A stretch of 7,268 nucleotides of DNA from Bdellovibrio sp. (GTDB lineage: Bacteria > Bdellovibrionota > Bdellovibrionia > Bdellovibrionales > Bdellovibrionaceae). The position numbers and the translations under genes were made by a program. The stretch is taken from positions 1-7,268 of the forward strand of contig JAGIAF010000176.1 in NCBI GenBank assembly GCA_017745015.1, in the 5' to 3' direction. The notes under the pieces are model-generated. The model had not been told where the DNA came from. It worked only from the letters and a program-made list of their open reading frames with translations, and ran no database searches. Shown here piece after piece: positions 1 to 6,551 of this stretch. The number at the start of each line of letters is the position of its first letter. Position 1 is the stretch's first letter.

Positions 1-2177
1 GAACCGATCTTCCAAATCAATACGTGTATGGTTATGCGCTGATTTCCTATGCGACTCAAAAGTATGGTGAGGATGTTTGGAGAAATATCATTGCGGACGT
101 AGCTGAGTTCCCGCAGCCATTCCGTCTCTACAGCTCATTTGAAAAGATCACAGGTCAAAGCTTTAAACTTTTCTATCTTGAGACCATGGATGATCTTCGC
201 AAGAAATGGGCGAAAGATGCACCCGAAAAAGAGACCGTTGTCGATTATCGTGAAGAGGTTGCTCCTTACAAAGTGGGCGATGCTCTGTACTTTGTGAAAA
301 ACACCTTGGACGATCAATCTAGGTTGTTAAAATCTGAAAACGGTAAGATGTCTGAAGTTGCTGAGCTTCACTACAACAAAGACTTTATGAAGTTGAATGT
401 GGGCCAGACGAAGGCTGTCTATACGGAGTTCTTGCCCGATGCTCGTTATGGTCAAAAAGGATCTTCGCGCTTAGTTGTTTTAGATTTGGCGACGGGTAAG
501 AAATCTAAAATTACCGATGATCTTAGAATTTACTATCCAAGCTTGAATGACTCTGAAACGAAAATCATCGCTACGGATTTCAAAGACGATCAAACTTGGA
601 ATTTAGTAGAGTTTGATCTTCAAGGAAATCTTCTGGAGACTTTTTCTCTTCCCGAGGGAAAAGTGGCAGAGGCTCAATATCTTGATAATGATTCTGCGGC
701 GGTTATCTTGAACTCGAAAACGGGTTACCGCTCTTTGGTCATCGTGGATTTGAAAACGAAGAAAGTTATTAAGACATTGTTGTCGCCTTCTCGTAACGTG
801 ATCACGTCATTGTTCGTGGATAAAAATAAGAACCTTTTGTTCGAAGCGCAGTACAAAGGTGGCAACGATATTTTCAAAGTGAACGGCAACGGCTTGGCTC
901 GTTGTACGACGTCGAAGTTGGGAGCTTTCACGCCTTCTTCGGACGGTCAGAATGTTTATTACAGCAACATGGATACCTATGGTGCTCAAGTGGCTTCGGT
1001 CGCTTTGGATTCTTGCCAAAAATTCCAAGCGTCTGACCTTGTTGATTTCAAATACATCGGTGATTCTCCGTCAGATAACTACAATAGATTCCCAGTGACA
1101 TCATTCCCAGCTCAAGAGTCTTTGTTCACTAAGAATGCTACTCAATACAAATCAGAAGAGTATGGCGATTTCGATAAGCGACTTGCGATTCCTCATACGT
1201 GGGGGTTGTGGCTTGGTCGTGGGGGTGGCCTTGCGGTTGAGTCGGACAACTTGTTGCGTACGATGAGCGCCATGGCTCAAGTGGGGACGGATCCAGAAGA
1301 AGGACAGTCGTTCTTTGGATTGAGCTTTGATTTGAAAAAATACTATCCACTATTCACGTTGTCGGCAGAACAACGCCATCGTAAGGTGACCGATTTTGAC
1401 ACGGATATCGAAACAAAGTGGACTGAAAAATCTGTGGGCCTTTCGATGGATATTCCGTATATCAAGAAGACAGGTGTTTATAATTTCCAAACCGGTCTGT
1501 CGTTGGGGGGCGGATATACAGATACATCTGAATACGAAATCAATGATAGTGACGTGGATGGCACAAATTACTTCTATAAGTCTTTTGCGCAGCTGGCATT
1601 TGCTTGGAGCAAAGATGCACATACACGTTCATTGATGAATCCATGGCTTTTAAGTTATCGCGTTCGTTATGATAATGCAGAACAACCCACGGACTCAAGA
1701 TTCTCGGGCAACCGTTCTTACCAACAAGCCATTGCGCAAACGCCGGGTTTTGCCAGCAATGACGGCTTTATGGTCTCTTGGGATCAACAAAAGCAAGAAG
1801 ATGCTCTTACAGCTTACCGTTTCCTTCCGGAAAGAGACGTGCCCGGCTCCTATGCGTTCTCTCGGGGCTATAGTTATGAAGATGTTCCGGGATATCAAAA
1901 GGTTTCTGGCAACTATCTTTTCCCCATCGCATATCCAGATTGGGATTTAGGCAACTGGTACTACTTGCGTCGAATGTCAGGAACGTTGTTCTTTGATTCA
2001 ACGGTGGTAGATGATACGCAATTGGATTCAGTTTTGAACTCTTACGGTGCGGAGTTGAAATTTGAATCGAAGTTCTTCCGCATCCTTCCTGTGACTTTCG
2101 GTGTTCGTGTCTTGCAAAGACTTTTGGATAACGAAGTTCGTGGGGATCTGTTCCTCGCTACGGGTCTTGAGTTCTAG
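1..2177 (+). CDS. Partial large envelope protein: peptidase-MA-like tail, TolB-like beta-propeller, C-terminal outer-membrane beta-barrel
   Basis: The reading frame is open at the left edge (first whole codon at 3), so the 5' end is missing. A GTG at 24 is only an internal Val. About 724 residues are visible. Residues ~1-70 (LPNQYVYGYALISYATQKYG, then a helical KITG...F segment) resemble the C-terminal part of gluzincin/peptidase-MA-like domains; any HEXXH motif would lie upstream. Residues ~90-340 contain repeated strand-turn units (VVLDLATGKK, LVEFDLQGN, LVIVDLKTKK) typical of TolB/PD40 propeller blades. From ~390 (KRLAIPHTWGLW) the sequence becomes alternating and aromatic like a BamA/D15-type barrel, with SRGY at ~620-623, YLFPIAYPDW near 638, and a terminal Phe. 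I infer a secreted protein whose barrel sits in the outer membrane and whose propeller is periplasmic. Its function is unknown. It converges on the FadL-like gene and overlaps its stop by 4 nt. Domain calls are from pattern recognition only. Confidence 0.75.
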   Translation, partial: TDLPNQYVYGYALISYATQKYGEDVWRNIIADVAEFPQPFRLYSSFEKITGQSFKLFYLETMDDLRKKWAKDAPEKETVVDYREEVAPYKVGDALYFVKNTLDDQSRLLKSENGKMSEVAELHYNKDFMKLNVGQTKAVYTEFLPDARYGQKGSSRLVVLDLATGKKSKITDDLRIYYPSLNDSETKIIATDFKDDQTWNLVEFDLQGNLLETFSLPEGKVAEAQYLDNDSAAVILNSKTGYRSLVIVDLKTKKVIKTLLSPSRNVITSLFVDKNKNLLFEAQYKGGNDIFKVNGNGLARCTTSKLGAFTPSSDGQNVYYSNMDTYGAQVASVALDSCQKFQASDLVDFKYIGDSPSDNYNRFPVTSFPAQESLFTKNATQYKSEEYGDFDKRLAIPHTWGLWLGRGGGLAVESDNLLRTMSAMAQVGTDPEEGQSFFGLSFDLKKYYPLFTLSAEQRHRKVTDFDTDIETKWTEKSVGLSMDIPYIKKTGVYNFQTGLSLGGGYTDTSEYEINDSDVDGTNYFYKSFAQLAFAWSKDAHTRSLMNPWLLSYRVRYDNAEQPTDSRFSGNRSYQQAIAQTPGFASNDGFMVSWDQQKQEDALTAYRFLPERDVPGSYAFSRGYSYEDVPGYQKVSGNYLFPIAYPDWDLGNWYYLRRMSGTLFFDSTVVDDTQLDSVLNSYGAELKFESKFFRILPVTFGVRVLQRLLDNEVRGDLFLATGLEF

Positions 2178-3310
2178 TACTCCACATTCGAAGAGAACAT
2201 AACTCCGAACCCTTCAAAGGGCGAGGAGTTAGGGTCCTTCGAATTGTTCTTCTGATAATACCCACCAATTCCCAGTTCGTTCTTTCTTTGCTGAAGCATA
2301 ATGCCGGCCGTTGCCAGGTAGTTCTCACTTCTTCGATAATCTGTGTAAGCAAAACCCGCAATAGGTTGCCACTTTGAATTGGAAGCACTTTTCCAGCCTG
2401 CCGAATAAGTCCAATGTTCGGGATTTGTGTTCTTTCCTTGAGCTGAATTCTCTGTGGCAGAGCTTCCGTAGCTAATATCAAACAAGATGTGTTGATTTCC
2501 GAAGACGGCTTCTTGGCCGAGGTTTACAACGTATTCTTGAGAATTGTCTGGATCAAAATCGACATTGTTTTGAGTCACTGTTGTCGGAGAGCTTGAGTTC
2601 GTACTGGAGGTGAATTCGTTGCCATCTGAGTTAAAGCTGAACGGTAGATAGATCACCGAGAATCCCAGTGTCCAATTGGGAAGAGCCTTCCACATAACGC
2701 CCGGATCAATATGAAATTGAGTGACCTTGGTGCGATTGTCCCTAAACGCAGTCGCGGCCGCGCCCGCTGTCGTGAATGCAGTGTAGGAGTGATAGTCTTG
2801 AGTTGTGTAAGTAAGCCCCGCTGTCAGTCCCCACCCGAGAGATTGATTAATAAGGCTTGCATAAGAAGCACCAAAAAGGATGGCGTTGGATTCTAATCGG
2901 AAGGTGGTGCGAGTGGTGGTTCCGCCTGCAACTGTATTCTGTCCTTGAACAATTTTAAGAGAGGTCGGATTGGCAACAAAAAGTGAAGCATAGCCGTTCC
3001 ATAGAGGAAAGGCGCTGGCTGCCATCATTGGGCGGATACTAATATTGGAATTATTCTCTTCACGTAAGTCATCCAATTCAAAACGCTGCTGTTCCAGCGC
3101 ATTGCCACTGACTGTAAGATTGAGCTCCGCGATAGCAGCGAAAGCCATCCCAGCGGGGTTGTAGATGACATTACCGGGAGATCCTGGAAGAGCAATGCCC
3201 GTGTTTGCCATAAAGGCCTCTTCGTGGCCAACGGGAATAAGGTAAGGACCAGCTAAACTTGCTAGAGGTAAAAACAAAAAAGAGGCTAAAAATAAAAATC
3301 GAGATTTCAT
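2174..3310 (-). CDS. FadL/OmpP1-like outer-membrane beta-barrel protein
   Basis: This 378-residue protein starts with a clear Sec signal peptide: MKSR, a Phe/Leu-rich core, then LASLA|GPY, with cleavage likely after residue 20. There is no lipobox Cys. The mature N-terminus carries NTGIALPGSPGNVIYNPAGMA-like sequence; the NPAGMA motif (residues 51-56) is a hallmark of the FadL/OmpP1/TodX family, which moves hydrophobic compounds across the outer membrane. The rest alternates short amphipathic strands with polar, Asn/Ser-rich loops (for example 228-260) and ends in Tyr, as barrel substrates of the BAM machinery usually do. At 378 residues it is somewhat shorter than E. coli FadL. The start at 3310 is chosen because it alone gives the complete signal peptide. 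The ribosome-binding site (AAGGG, only 2 nt from the ATG) is weak and lies in a hairpin loop. The substrate cannot be told; a generic barrel outside the FadL family is the main alternative. Confidence 0.68.
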   Translation of the reverse strand: MKSRFLFLASFLFLPLASLAGPYLIPVGHEEAFMANTGIALPGSPGNVIYNPAGMAFAAIAELNLTVSGNALEQQRFELDDLREENNSNISIRPMMAASAFPLWNGYASLFVANPTSLKIVQGQNTVAGGTTTRTTFRLESNAILFGASYASLINQSLGWGLTAGLTYTTQDYHSYTAFTTAGAAATAFRDNRTKVTQFHIDPGVMWKALPNWTLGFSVIYLPFSFNSDGNEFTSSTNSSSPTTVTQNNVDFDPDNSQEYVVNLGQEAVFGNQHILFDISYGSSATENSAQGKNTNPEHWTYSAGWKSASNSKWQPIAGFAYTDYRRSENYLATAGIMLQQRKNELGIGGYYQKNNSKDPNSSPFEGFGVMFSSNVEY

Positions 3311-3334
3311 CGCCCTTAAGCTTAAAATCTCGAT
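3298..3334 (-). promoter_or_regulatory. 10-bp inverted repeat enclosing the start codon of the FadL-like gene (candidate translation- or transcription-control hairpin)
   Basis: The arms are 3325-3334 and 3298-3307, perfect complements (sense strand ATCGAGATTT and AAATCTCGAT), with a 17-nt loop holding AAGGG and the ATG. The 3' arm is codons 2-4 plus the first base of codon 5. The sense strand continues immediately with TTTTATTTTT (3297-3288), so the element also resembles an intrinsic terminator. The stem has only three G-C pairs and the loop is large, so stability is modest and function is inferred. Confidence 0.4.
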
Positions 3335-3343
3335 CCTCAGGAT
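3333..3343. repeat. Small palindrome upstream of the FadL-like gene
   Basis: ATCCTcAGGAT is a perfect 5-bp inverted repeat around one central base in the 52-bp gap between rmuC and the FadL-like gene. It overlaps the outer edge of the start-codon hairpin by two bases. It could be half of an operator, but such short palindromes are common by chance. No convincing promoter pair is visible in the gap; a TTGCAT at 3347-3342 has only a poor -10 partner (TAAGCT), so co-transcription with rmuC is equally possible. Confidence 0.2.
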
Positions 3344-3362
3344 GCAAATTGTCTGGTTAAAA

Positions 3363-4586
3363 CTATGTCGTTTCTAGTTGCGGCAAAGACTTTTCAGTTT
3401 TTGCTCCCAAGCGTTTCAAGTCTTCCACTTGATCCATCAAGTTACCACGACCCTCAGAAACCTTTTTAATGACATCTTCGTGGGCTTTTTGAGCAGCACC
3501 TAGCTTTTCACCCAAGTTTTGCAGATCTTTCAGCAGACCCGCGAACTTTTCGTAAAGAAGGCCGCCGCGTTTCGCGATCTCTAAGGCATTTTTTTCCTGG
3601 CGATCTTGTTTCCACAGAGCGGCTACAGTACGCAAAGTTGCAAGCAATGTCGTGGGGCTGACGATTGCCACATTTTTTTCCCACGCATATTGGAACAACT
3701 CTGGCTTCAATTTGAACGCCAACGCAAAAGCAGGCTCAAGCGGCATGAATAGAATAACGAAATCAGGAGAAATCAATTTGTCAGCGGCGTGGTATTTTTT
3801 CTCTGATAAACCGTCGATATGTTTTTTCAAAGATTCGATGTGCAATTTGCCGAAACGATCTTGATCCTCTGGCATATCTGCTGACGAGTACTGCTCGTAA
3901 GCGATCAAAGTCATTTTGGAGTCCACGATCAAGTGTTTGCTGTCCGGAAGATTTACGATCACGTCGGGACGGAGAATTTGGCCGTCTTCACCGCGTAAAT
4001 CCATATCCGTGCCTTGAATTGTGTACTCTTCATTTTTACGAAGGCCTGAGCGCTCCAAGATGTTTTCAAGGATCAACTCACCCCAGTTGCCTTGGGTTTT
4101 CACTTCGCCTTTAAGGGCTTTGGTAAGGTTCTGCGCTTCCGCCGACATCACCTTGTTCAGTTCCATCATTTTCGTCAGTTCACCACGCAAAATGCCGCGC
4201 TCAGAACGTTCTGTGGAATAAGTCTCTTCGACTTTCTTTTCGAAGTCTTTGATGCGCTCTTTAAGGGGTTCAAGAACTGACGCGATATTTTTGTGGTTCT
4301 GATCGGTAAACTTCGCAGATTTTTCTTCAAAGATTTTTTGCGCCATGACTTCGAATTGCGTGTTCATGCGCAGCGCAAGTTCTTCTTGTTGTTTACGAGC
4401 TTCGCTCATGAGCGATTTCTGCTCGGCGGAGTTTTGTAGCAAAAGCTCATTTTTCATCTGCAAAGCCTGTAAATCGGCTTGAAGTTGGGACTTTTCGGAA
4501 GCGGCTTGCGCTTTAGAGCGGAAGAAAACGATCGAGCCCGCGATCAACGCACCAGCGAAAAAAGCAATCAGGGTTACAAAGTTCAT
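3363..4586 (-). CDS. rmuC: DNA recombination protein RmuC (membrane-anchored, nuclease-like)
   Basis: The product is 407 residues from the chosen ATG. Residues ~3-22 form one N-terminal membrane helix (FVTLIAFFAGALIAGSIVFF). Residues ~28-160 are a Glu/Lys/Gln-rich coiled coil. The conserved RmuC domain follows: GNWGE (166-170), RPDVIVNLP (206-214) and LIVDSKMTLIAYEQY (219-233), which together match a PD-(D/E)xK-type nuclease core with the PD Asp at about 208 and the D-S-K at 222-224. Further family blocks are PDFVILFMPLEPA (274-286) and VSPTTLLATLRTV (309-321). RmuC limits recombination between short inverted repeats in E. coli; nuclease activity is predicted from fold. The frame stays open 35 codons further up to 4691, but a strong Shine-Dalgarno (4598-4592) lies just before tandem ATGs at 4589 and 4586, and the extension would run into menA. 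The second ATG has the better spacing (6 nt after AGGAGG). It is slightly shorter than the E. coli protein. Confidence 0.92.
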   Translation of the reverse strand: MNFVTLIAFFAGALIAGSIVFFRSKAQAASEKSQLQADLQALQMKNELLLQNSAEQKSLMSEARKQQEELALRMNTQFEVMAQKIFEEKSAKFTDQNHKNIASVLEPLKERIKDFEKKVEETYSTERSERGILRGELTKMMELNKVMSAEAQNLTKALKGEVKTQGNWGELILENILERSGLRKNEEYTIQGTDMDLRGEDGQILRPDVIVNLPDSKHLIVDSKMTLIAYEQYSSADMPEDQDRFGKLHIESLKKHIDGLSEKKYHAADKLISPDFVILFMPLEPAFALAFKLKPELFQYAWEKNVAIVSPTTLLATLRTVAALWKQDRQEKNALEIAKRGGLLYEKFAGLLKDLQNLGEKLGAAQKAHEDVIKKVSEGRGNLMDQVEDLKRLGAKTEKSLPQLETT

Positions 4587-4591
4587 CATCC

Positions 4592-4598
4592 ACCTCCT
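4592..4598 (-). promoter_or_regulatory. Strong Shine-Dalgarno for rmuC
   Basis: The sense strand reads AGGAGGT, followed by GG and two ATG codons in tandem. AGGAGG is 3 nt from the first ATG and 6 nt from the second. This decides the rmuC start against the longer open frame and favours the second ATG. Confidence 0.85.
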
Positions 4599-4677
4599 AG
4601 AAAACTGGCTCCGGAAATGTCGGCGCCTCAGTCCGTTTTTGCCCTTAGAAGTGCTTTTGGTCACGCGAAAAACAGTG

Positions 4678-4683
4678 TATGAT
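4678..4683 (+). promoter_or_regulatory. Candidate -10 element for menA, giving a leaderless mRNA
   Basis: TATGAT differs from the TATAAT consensus by one base. If used as -12 to -7, transcription would begin at 4690, the A of the menA ATG. The best -35 partner is weak (TTGGTC at 4657-4662, 15-bp spacer). There is no Shine-Dalgarno upstream of the ATG, which fits a leaderless start. This is a pattern-based inference. Confidence 0.35.
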
Positions 4684-4689
4684 GCGCCC

Positions 4690-5568
4690 ATGAGTCAAAT
4701 TAAGAGTGTCCTTCTAGCTTTCCGCCCTAAAACCCTCACAGCCGCATTGGTTCCATGTCTTGCCGGAACGGCCTTGGTTAAAGCCATCGGTCTTTCTTGG
4801 GATGGGGCCGTTTTGTTTTATGCTTTAGCAGCTTCCTTTCTTATCCAGATCGGTACCAATCTGGTGAATGATGCCGTGGATTTCAAAAAAGGTGCTGATA
4901 CTGAAAAACGCATCGGTCCTCAACGCATCACTCAAGCGGGAATTATGACCGCAAATCAAGTGATGGCATTGGGCTCTTTGTGTTTTGGTTTGGCGATTCT
5001 TTGTGGCATTCCCCTCGTAATGAAAGGGGGAATGGTGATCGTGGCGATCGGGATCGCTTCGGTTTTGATGGGATACTCTTACACAGCCGGTCCGTTCCCT
5101 TTGGCGTACTTGGGCTTGGGCGACTTGTTTGTGATTCTTTTCTTTGGTCTGTTGGCTGTGATGGGAATGGTATTCCTGAACACTGGCGAGTGGATGATCG
5201 AGTCCCTGATCTTGGGATTGCAAATCGGTTTCCATGCAACAACGTTGATCGCGATCAACAACTTGCGTGACCATCAGGGCGATCGTTTGGTGAATAAAAA
5301 AACCATGGCCGTCCGGTTCGGTGTGAAGTTCTCACGCTATGAAATTGCGATCCTGGCGTTCTTACCTTTCGTCTTGAATCTTTACTGGTGGTTTGAAGGT
5401 TACAAAATTGCGGCCATCGTGCCTATGTTTGCTTTACCACTGGCCGTGAAACTCACAAAAAATGTATTCAACACAGAGCCGGGGCCTGCGTATAATAAGT
5501 TCCTGGGACAAGCGGCGGGTCTGCATCTTGTCTTCGGATTATTAATCGCGTTGGGATTCGCACTTTGA
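4690..5568 (+). CDS. menA: 1,4-dihydroxy-2-naphthoate polyprenyltransferase MenA
   Basis: The 292-residue protein belongs to the UbiA prenyltransferase family. It transfers a polyprenyl chain from its diphosphate to 1,4-dihydroxy-2-naphthoate, with loss of CO2, in the inner membrane, giving demethylmenaquinone. The N-terminus MSQIKSVLLAFRPKTLTAAL matches the usual MenA opening (ARPKTLPAAL-like). The first Asp-rich motif NLVNDAVDFKKGAD is at 57-70 (D61, D64, D70) and the second, NNLRDHQGD, at 190-198 (D194, D198); these bind Mg2+ and the diphosphate. SYTAGPFPLAYLGLGD (130-145) is another family signature, and about eight to nine hydrophobic segments are visible. Length is normal. The frame is open back to a TTG at 4639, but the ATG at 4690 matches the family and the longer start would extend into the promoter region. 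No Shine-Dalgarno precedes the ATG. The stop overlaps the menC start (TTGA), so the genes are probably translationally coupled. Confidence 0.93.
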   Translation: MSQIKSVLLAFRPKTLTAALVPCLAGTALVKAIGLSWDGAVLFYALAASFLIQIGTNLVNDAVDFKKGADTEKRIGPQRITQAGIMTANQVMALGSLCFGLAILCGIPLVMKGGMVIVAIGIASVLMGYSYTAGPFPLAYLGLGDLFVILFFGLLAVMGMVFLNTGEWMIESLILGLQIGFHATTLIAINNLRDHQGDRLVNKKTMAVRFGVKFSRYEIAILAFLPFVLNLYWWFEGYKIAAIVPMFALPLAVKLTKNVFNTEPGPAYNKFLGQAAGLHLVFGLLIALGFAL

Positions 5569-6551
5569 TCAAACTGAGTTTTCATCCGTACGTTCTTAAG
5601 CCTCTTACTTCTTTGAATTCTGTGAGCACAGGAGCTTCACGCTCCGGCGCTCTTTTCAAAGTAGAATGGCCGGATGGCAACATCGGTTACGCTGATTTGC
5701 ATCCGTGGACCGAGTTGGGTGATGACTCTTTGGAAAAGCAAATTGAAGGCCTTCGTAAAGGTAAAATTTCGAGAATGATGGAGCAGACCATTTGGCTTGC
5801 TCGCAAAGATGCTCTTCTTCGGAAAGCCGGAAAAACTTTTCTGACTGCCGGTGAAAAAGTTCGTAACAACTTCCTCGTTTCGAATGTCGATGAAATCATT
5901 CCTGGATACTTAGACGACGTAAAACGCCAAGGCTTTTCGACGATCAAACTTAAAGTGGGTCGCAATCTGAAAGACGAAGCCACGGCTATCACGCGTATTG
6001 CGGCCGCGGACCTTAAAATTCGTCTGGATTTTAATGGCCTGGGCAGCTGGCAAACTTTTGAAAAATTCATGACGAATCTTTCTCCGAATGAACGCGCCTG
6101 GATTGAATATGTCGAAGATCCATTTCCTTATGACAAAGCGGCGTGGGCGGAAGCGAAGAAGCTGATTAAAATTGCGATTGATGCTCCTTACGCAAAAGTG
6201 GATTGGGACAATCTGCAAAAAGCTCCGTTTGATATCGTTGTTATCAAGCCGGCGAAGATGGATGTGGATCAGGCTATCGAACGGTGCATGAAGTTTAATT
6301 TAAAGGCGACCGTGACGAGTTATATGGATCACCCTGTAGGAGTGATGCACGCCTTAGCCATTGCAATGGAGTGTAAACAGAATCATCCTAGCATCATGCT
6401 GGATGCAGGCTGTCTGACTCATCGTTGTTATCAGATGGATTCGTTCTCTGCGGAAATGAATACTCAAGGTCCATTTATTGCCGGAGTTAAAGGAAAAGGC
6501 ATCGGCTTTGACCGTTTGCTAGGAGCTTTGCCATGGCAATCTCTCAATTAG
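5565..6551 (+). CDS. menC: o-Succinylbenzoate synthase MenC (enolase superfamily)
   Basis: The 328-residue protein dehydrates SHCHC to o-succinylbenzoate in the cytoplasmic part of menaquinone synthesis. The enolase-superfamily active site is complete: the KxK catalytic base in IKLKVG (K128, K130), metal ligands D155 (RLDFNG), E184 (EYVEDP) and D206 (IAIDAP), and the opposite Lys K228 (VVIKPAK). Length is close to E. coli MenC. The start is TTG at 5565, sharing TTGA with the menA stop; it is preferred because the first strand (IKLSFHPYVLKPL) belongs to the normal N-terminal domain and no ATG lies nearby. The late active-site strand reads TSYMDHPVGV (251-260) rather than the SSxESxxGL seen in E. 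coli-like enzymes, so this is a divergent MenC. Other enolase-superfamily activities such as dipeptide epimerase are conceivable from sequence alone, but placement between menA and menE makes MenC far more likely. Confidence 0.9.
   Translation: MIKLSFHPYVLKPLTSLNSVSTGASRSGALFKVEWPDGNIGYADLHPWTELGDDSLEKQIEGLRKGKISRMMEQTIWLARKDALLRKAGKTFLTAGEKVRNNFLVSNVDEIIPGYLDDVKRQGFSTIKLKVGRNLKDEATAITRIAAADLKIRLDFNGLGSWQTFEKFMTNLSPNERAWIEYVEDPFPYDKAAWAEAKKLIKIAIDAPYAKVDWDNLQKAPFDIVVIKPAKMDVDQAIERCMKFNLKATVTSYMDHPVGVMHALAIAMECKQNHPSIMLDAGCLTHRCYQMDSFSAEMNTQGPFIAGVKGKGIGFDRLLGALPWQSLN
6521..6525 (+). promoter_or_regulatory. Shine-Dalgarno for menE inside menC
   Basis: AGGAG is followed by a 7-nt spacer and the ATG at 6533. 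It lies within the menC coding sequence and supports an independent menE start that overlaps the menC end. Confidence 0.75.

Larger units (their letters stand above)
4587..4689. other. Divergent intergenic region between rmuC and menA
   Basis: About 100 bp separate the head-to-head rmuC and menA starts, so promoters for both must lie here or in the adjoining coding sequence. On the plus side a good -10-like TATGAT sits directly before menA. On the minus side I see no convincing -35/-10 pair for rmuC. No riboswitch-like or extended structured element is apparent. Confidence 0.6.

Noticed and set aside
24..26. GTG at 24 as the true start of the first gene
   Set aside because: The frame is open to the left edge and the residues before it (DLPNQY) fit the domain, so the gene simply continues upstream.
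2201..2230. Imperfect hairpin (AACTCC...GGAGTT with inner CCCT/AGGG) as terminator of the first gene
   Set aside because: It has a 3x3 internal mismatch, no T-tract on either strand, and lies in the coding end of the FadL-like gene.
2158..2481. 107-codon minus-strand frame inside the FadL-like gene
   Set aside because: It overlaps a gene with a signal peptide and barrel features in another frame and shows no own motif or start signal.
4639..4689. Earlier TTG start for menA
   Set aside because: It adds residues unlike MenA N-termini, covers the likely promoter and has no Shine-Dalgarno; the ATG at 4690 matches the family opening.
4587..4691. 35-codon N-terminal extension of rmuC
   Set aside because: It would run through a strong Shine-Dalgarno and into the menA start. 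It is basic and lacks family similarity, and the membrane helix begins properly after the downstream ATG.
5007..5034. 8-bp inverted repeat CATTCCCC/GGGGAATG within menA
   Set aside because: It lies in conserved coding sequence, has no T-tract, and a repeat of this size is expected by chance a few times in a window this long.
4825..5274. 149-codon minus-strand open frame opposite menA
   Set aside because: Its composition (many Gln, His, Arg, Ser) is what antisense reading of a hydrophobic membrane protein gives; no motif or ribosome-binding site supports it.
5687..6070. 127-codon minus-strand open frame opposite menC
   Set aside because: It is a shadow of the well-supported menC frame, Arg/Ser-rich with no recognisable domain.
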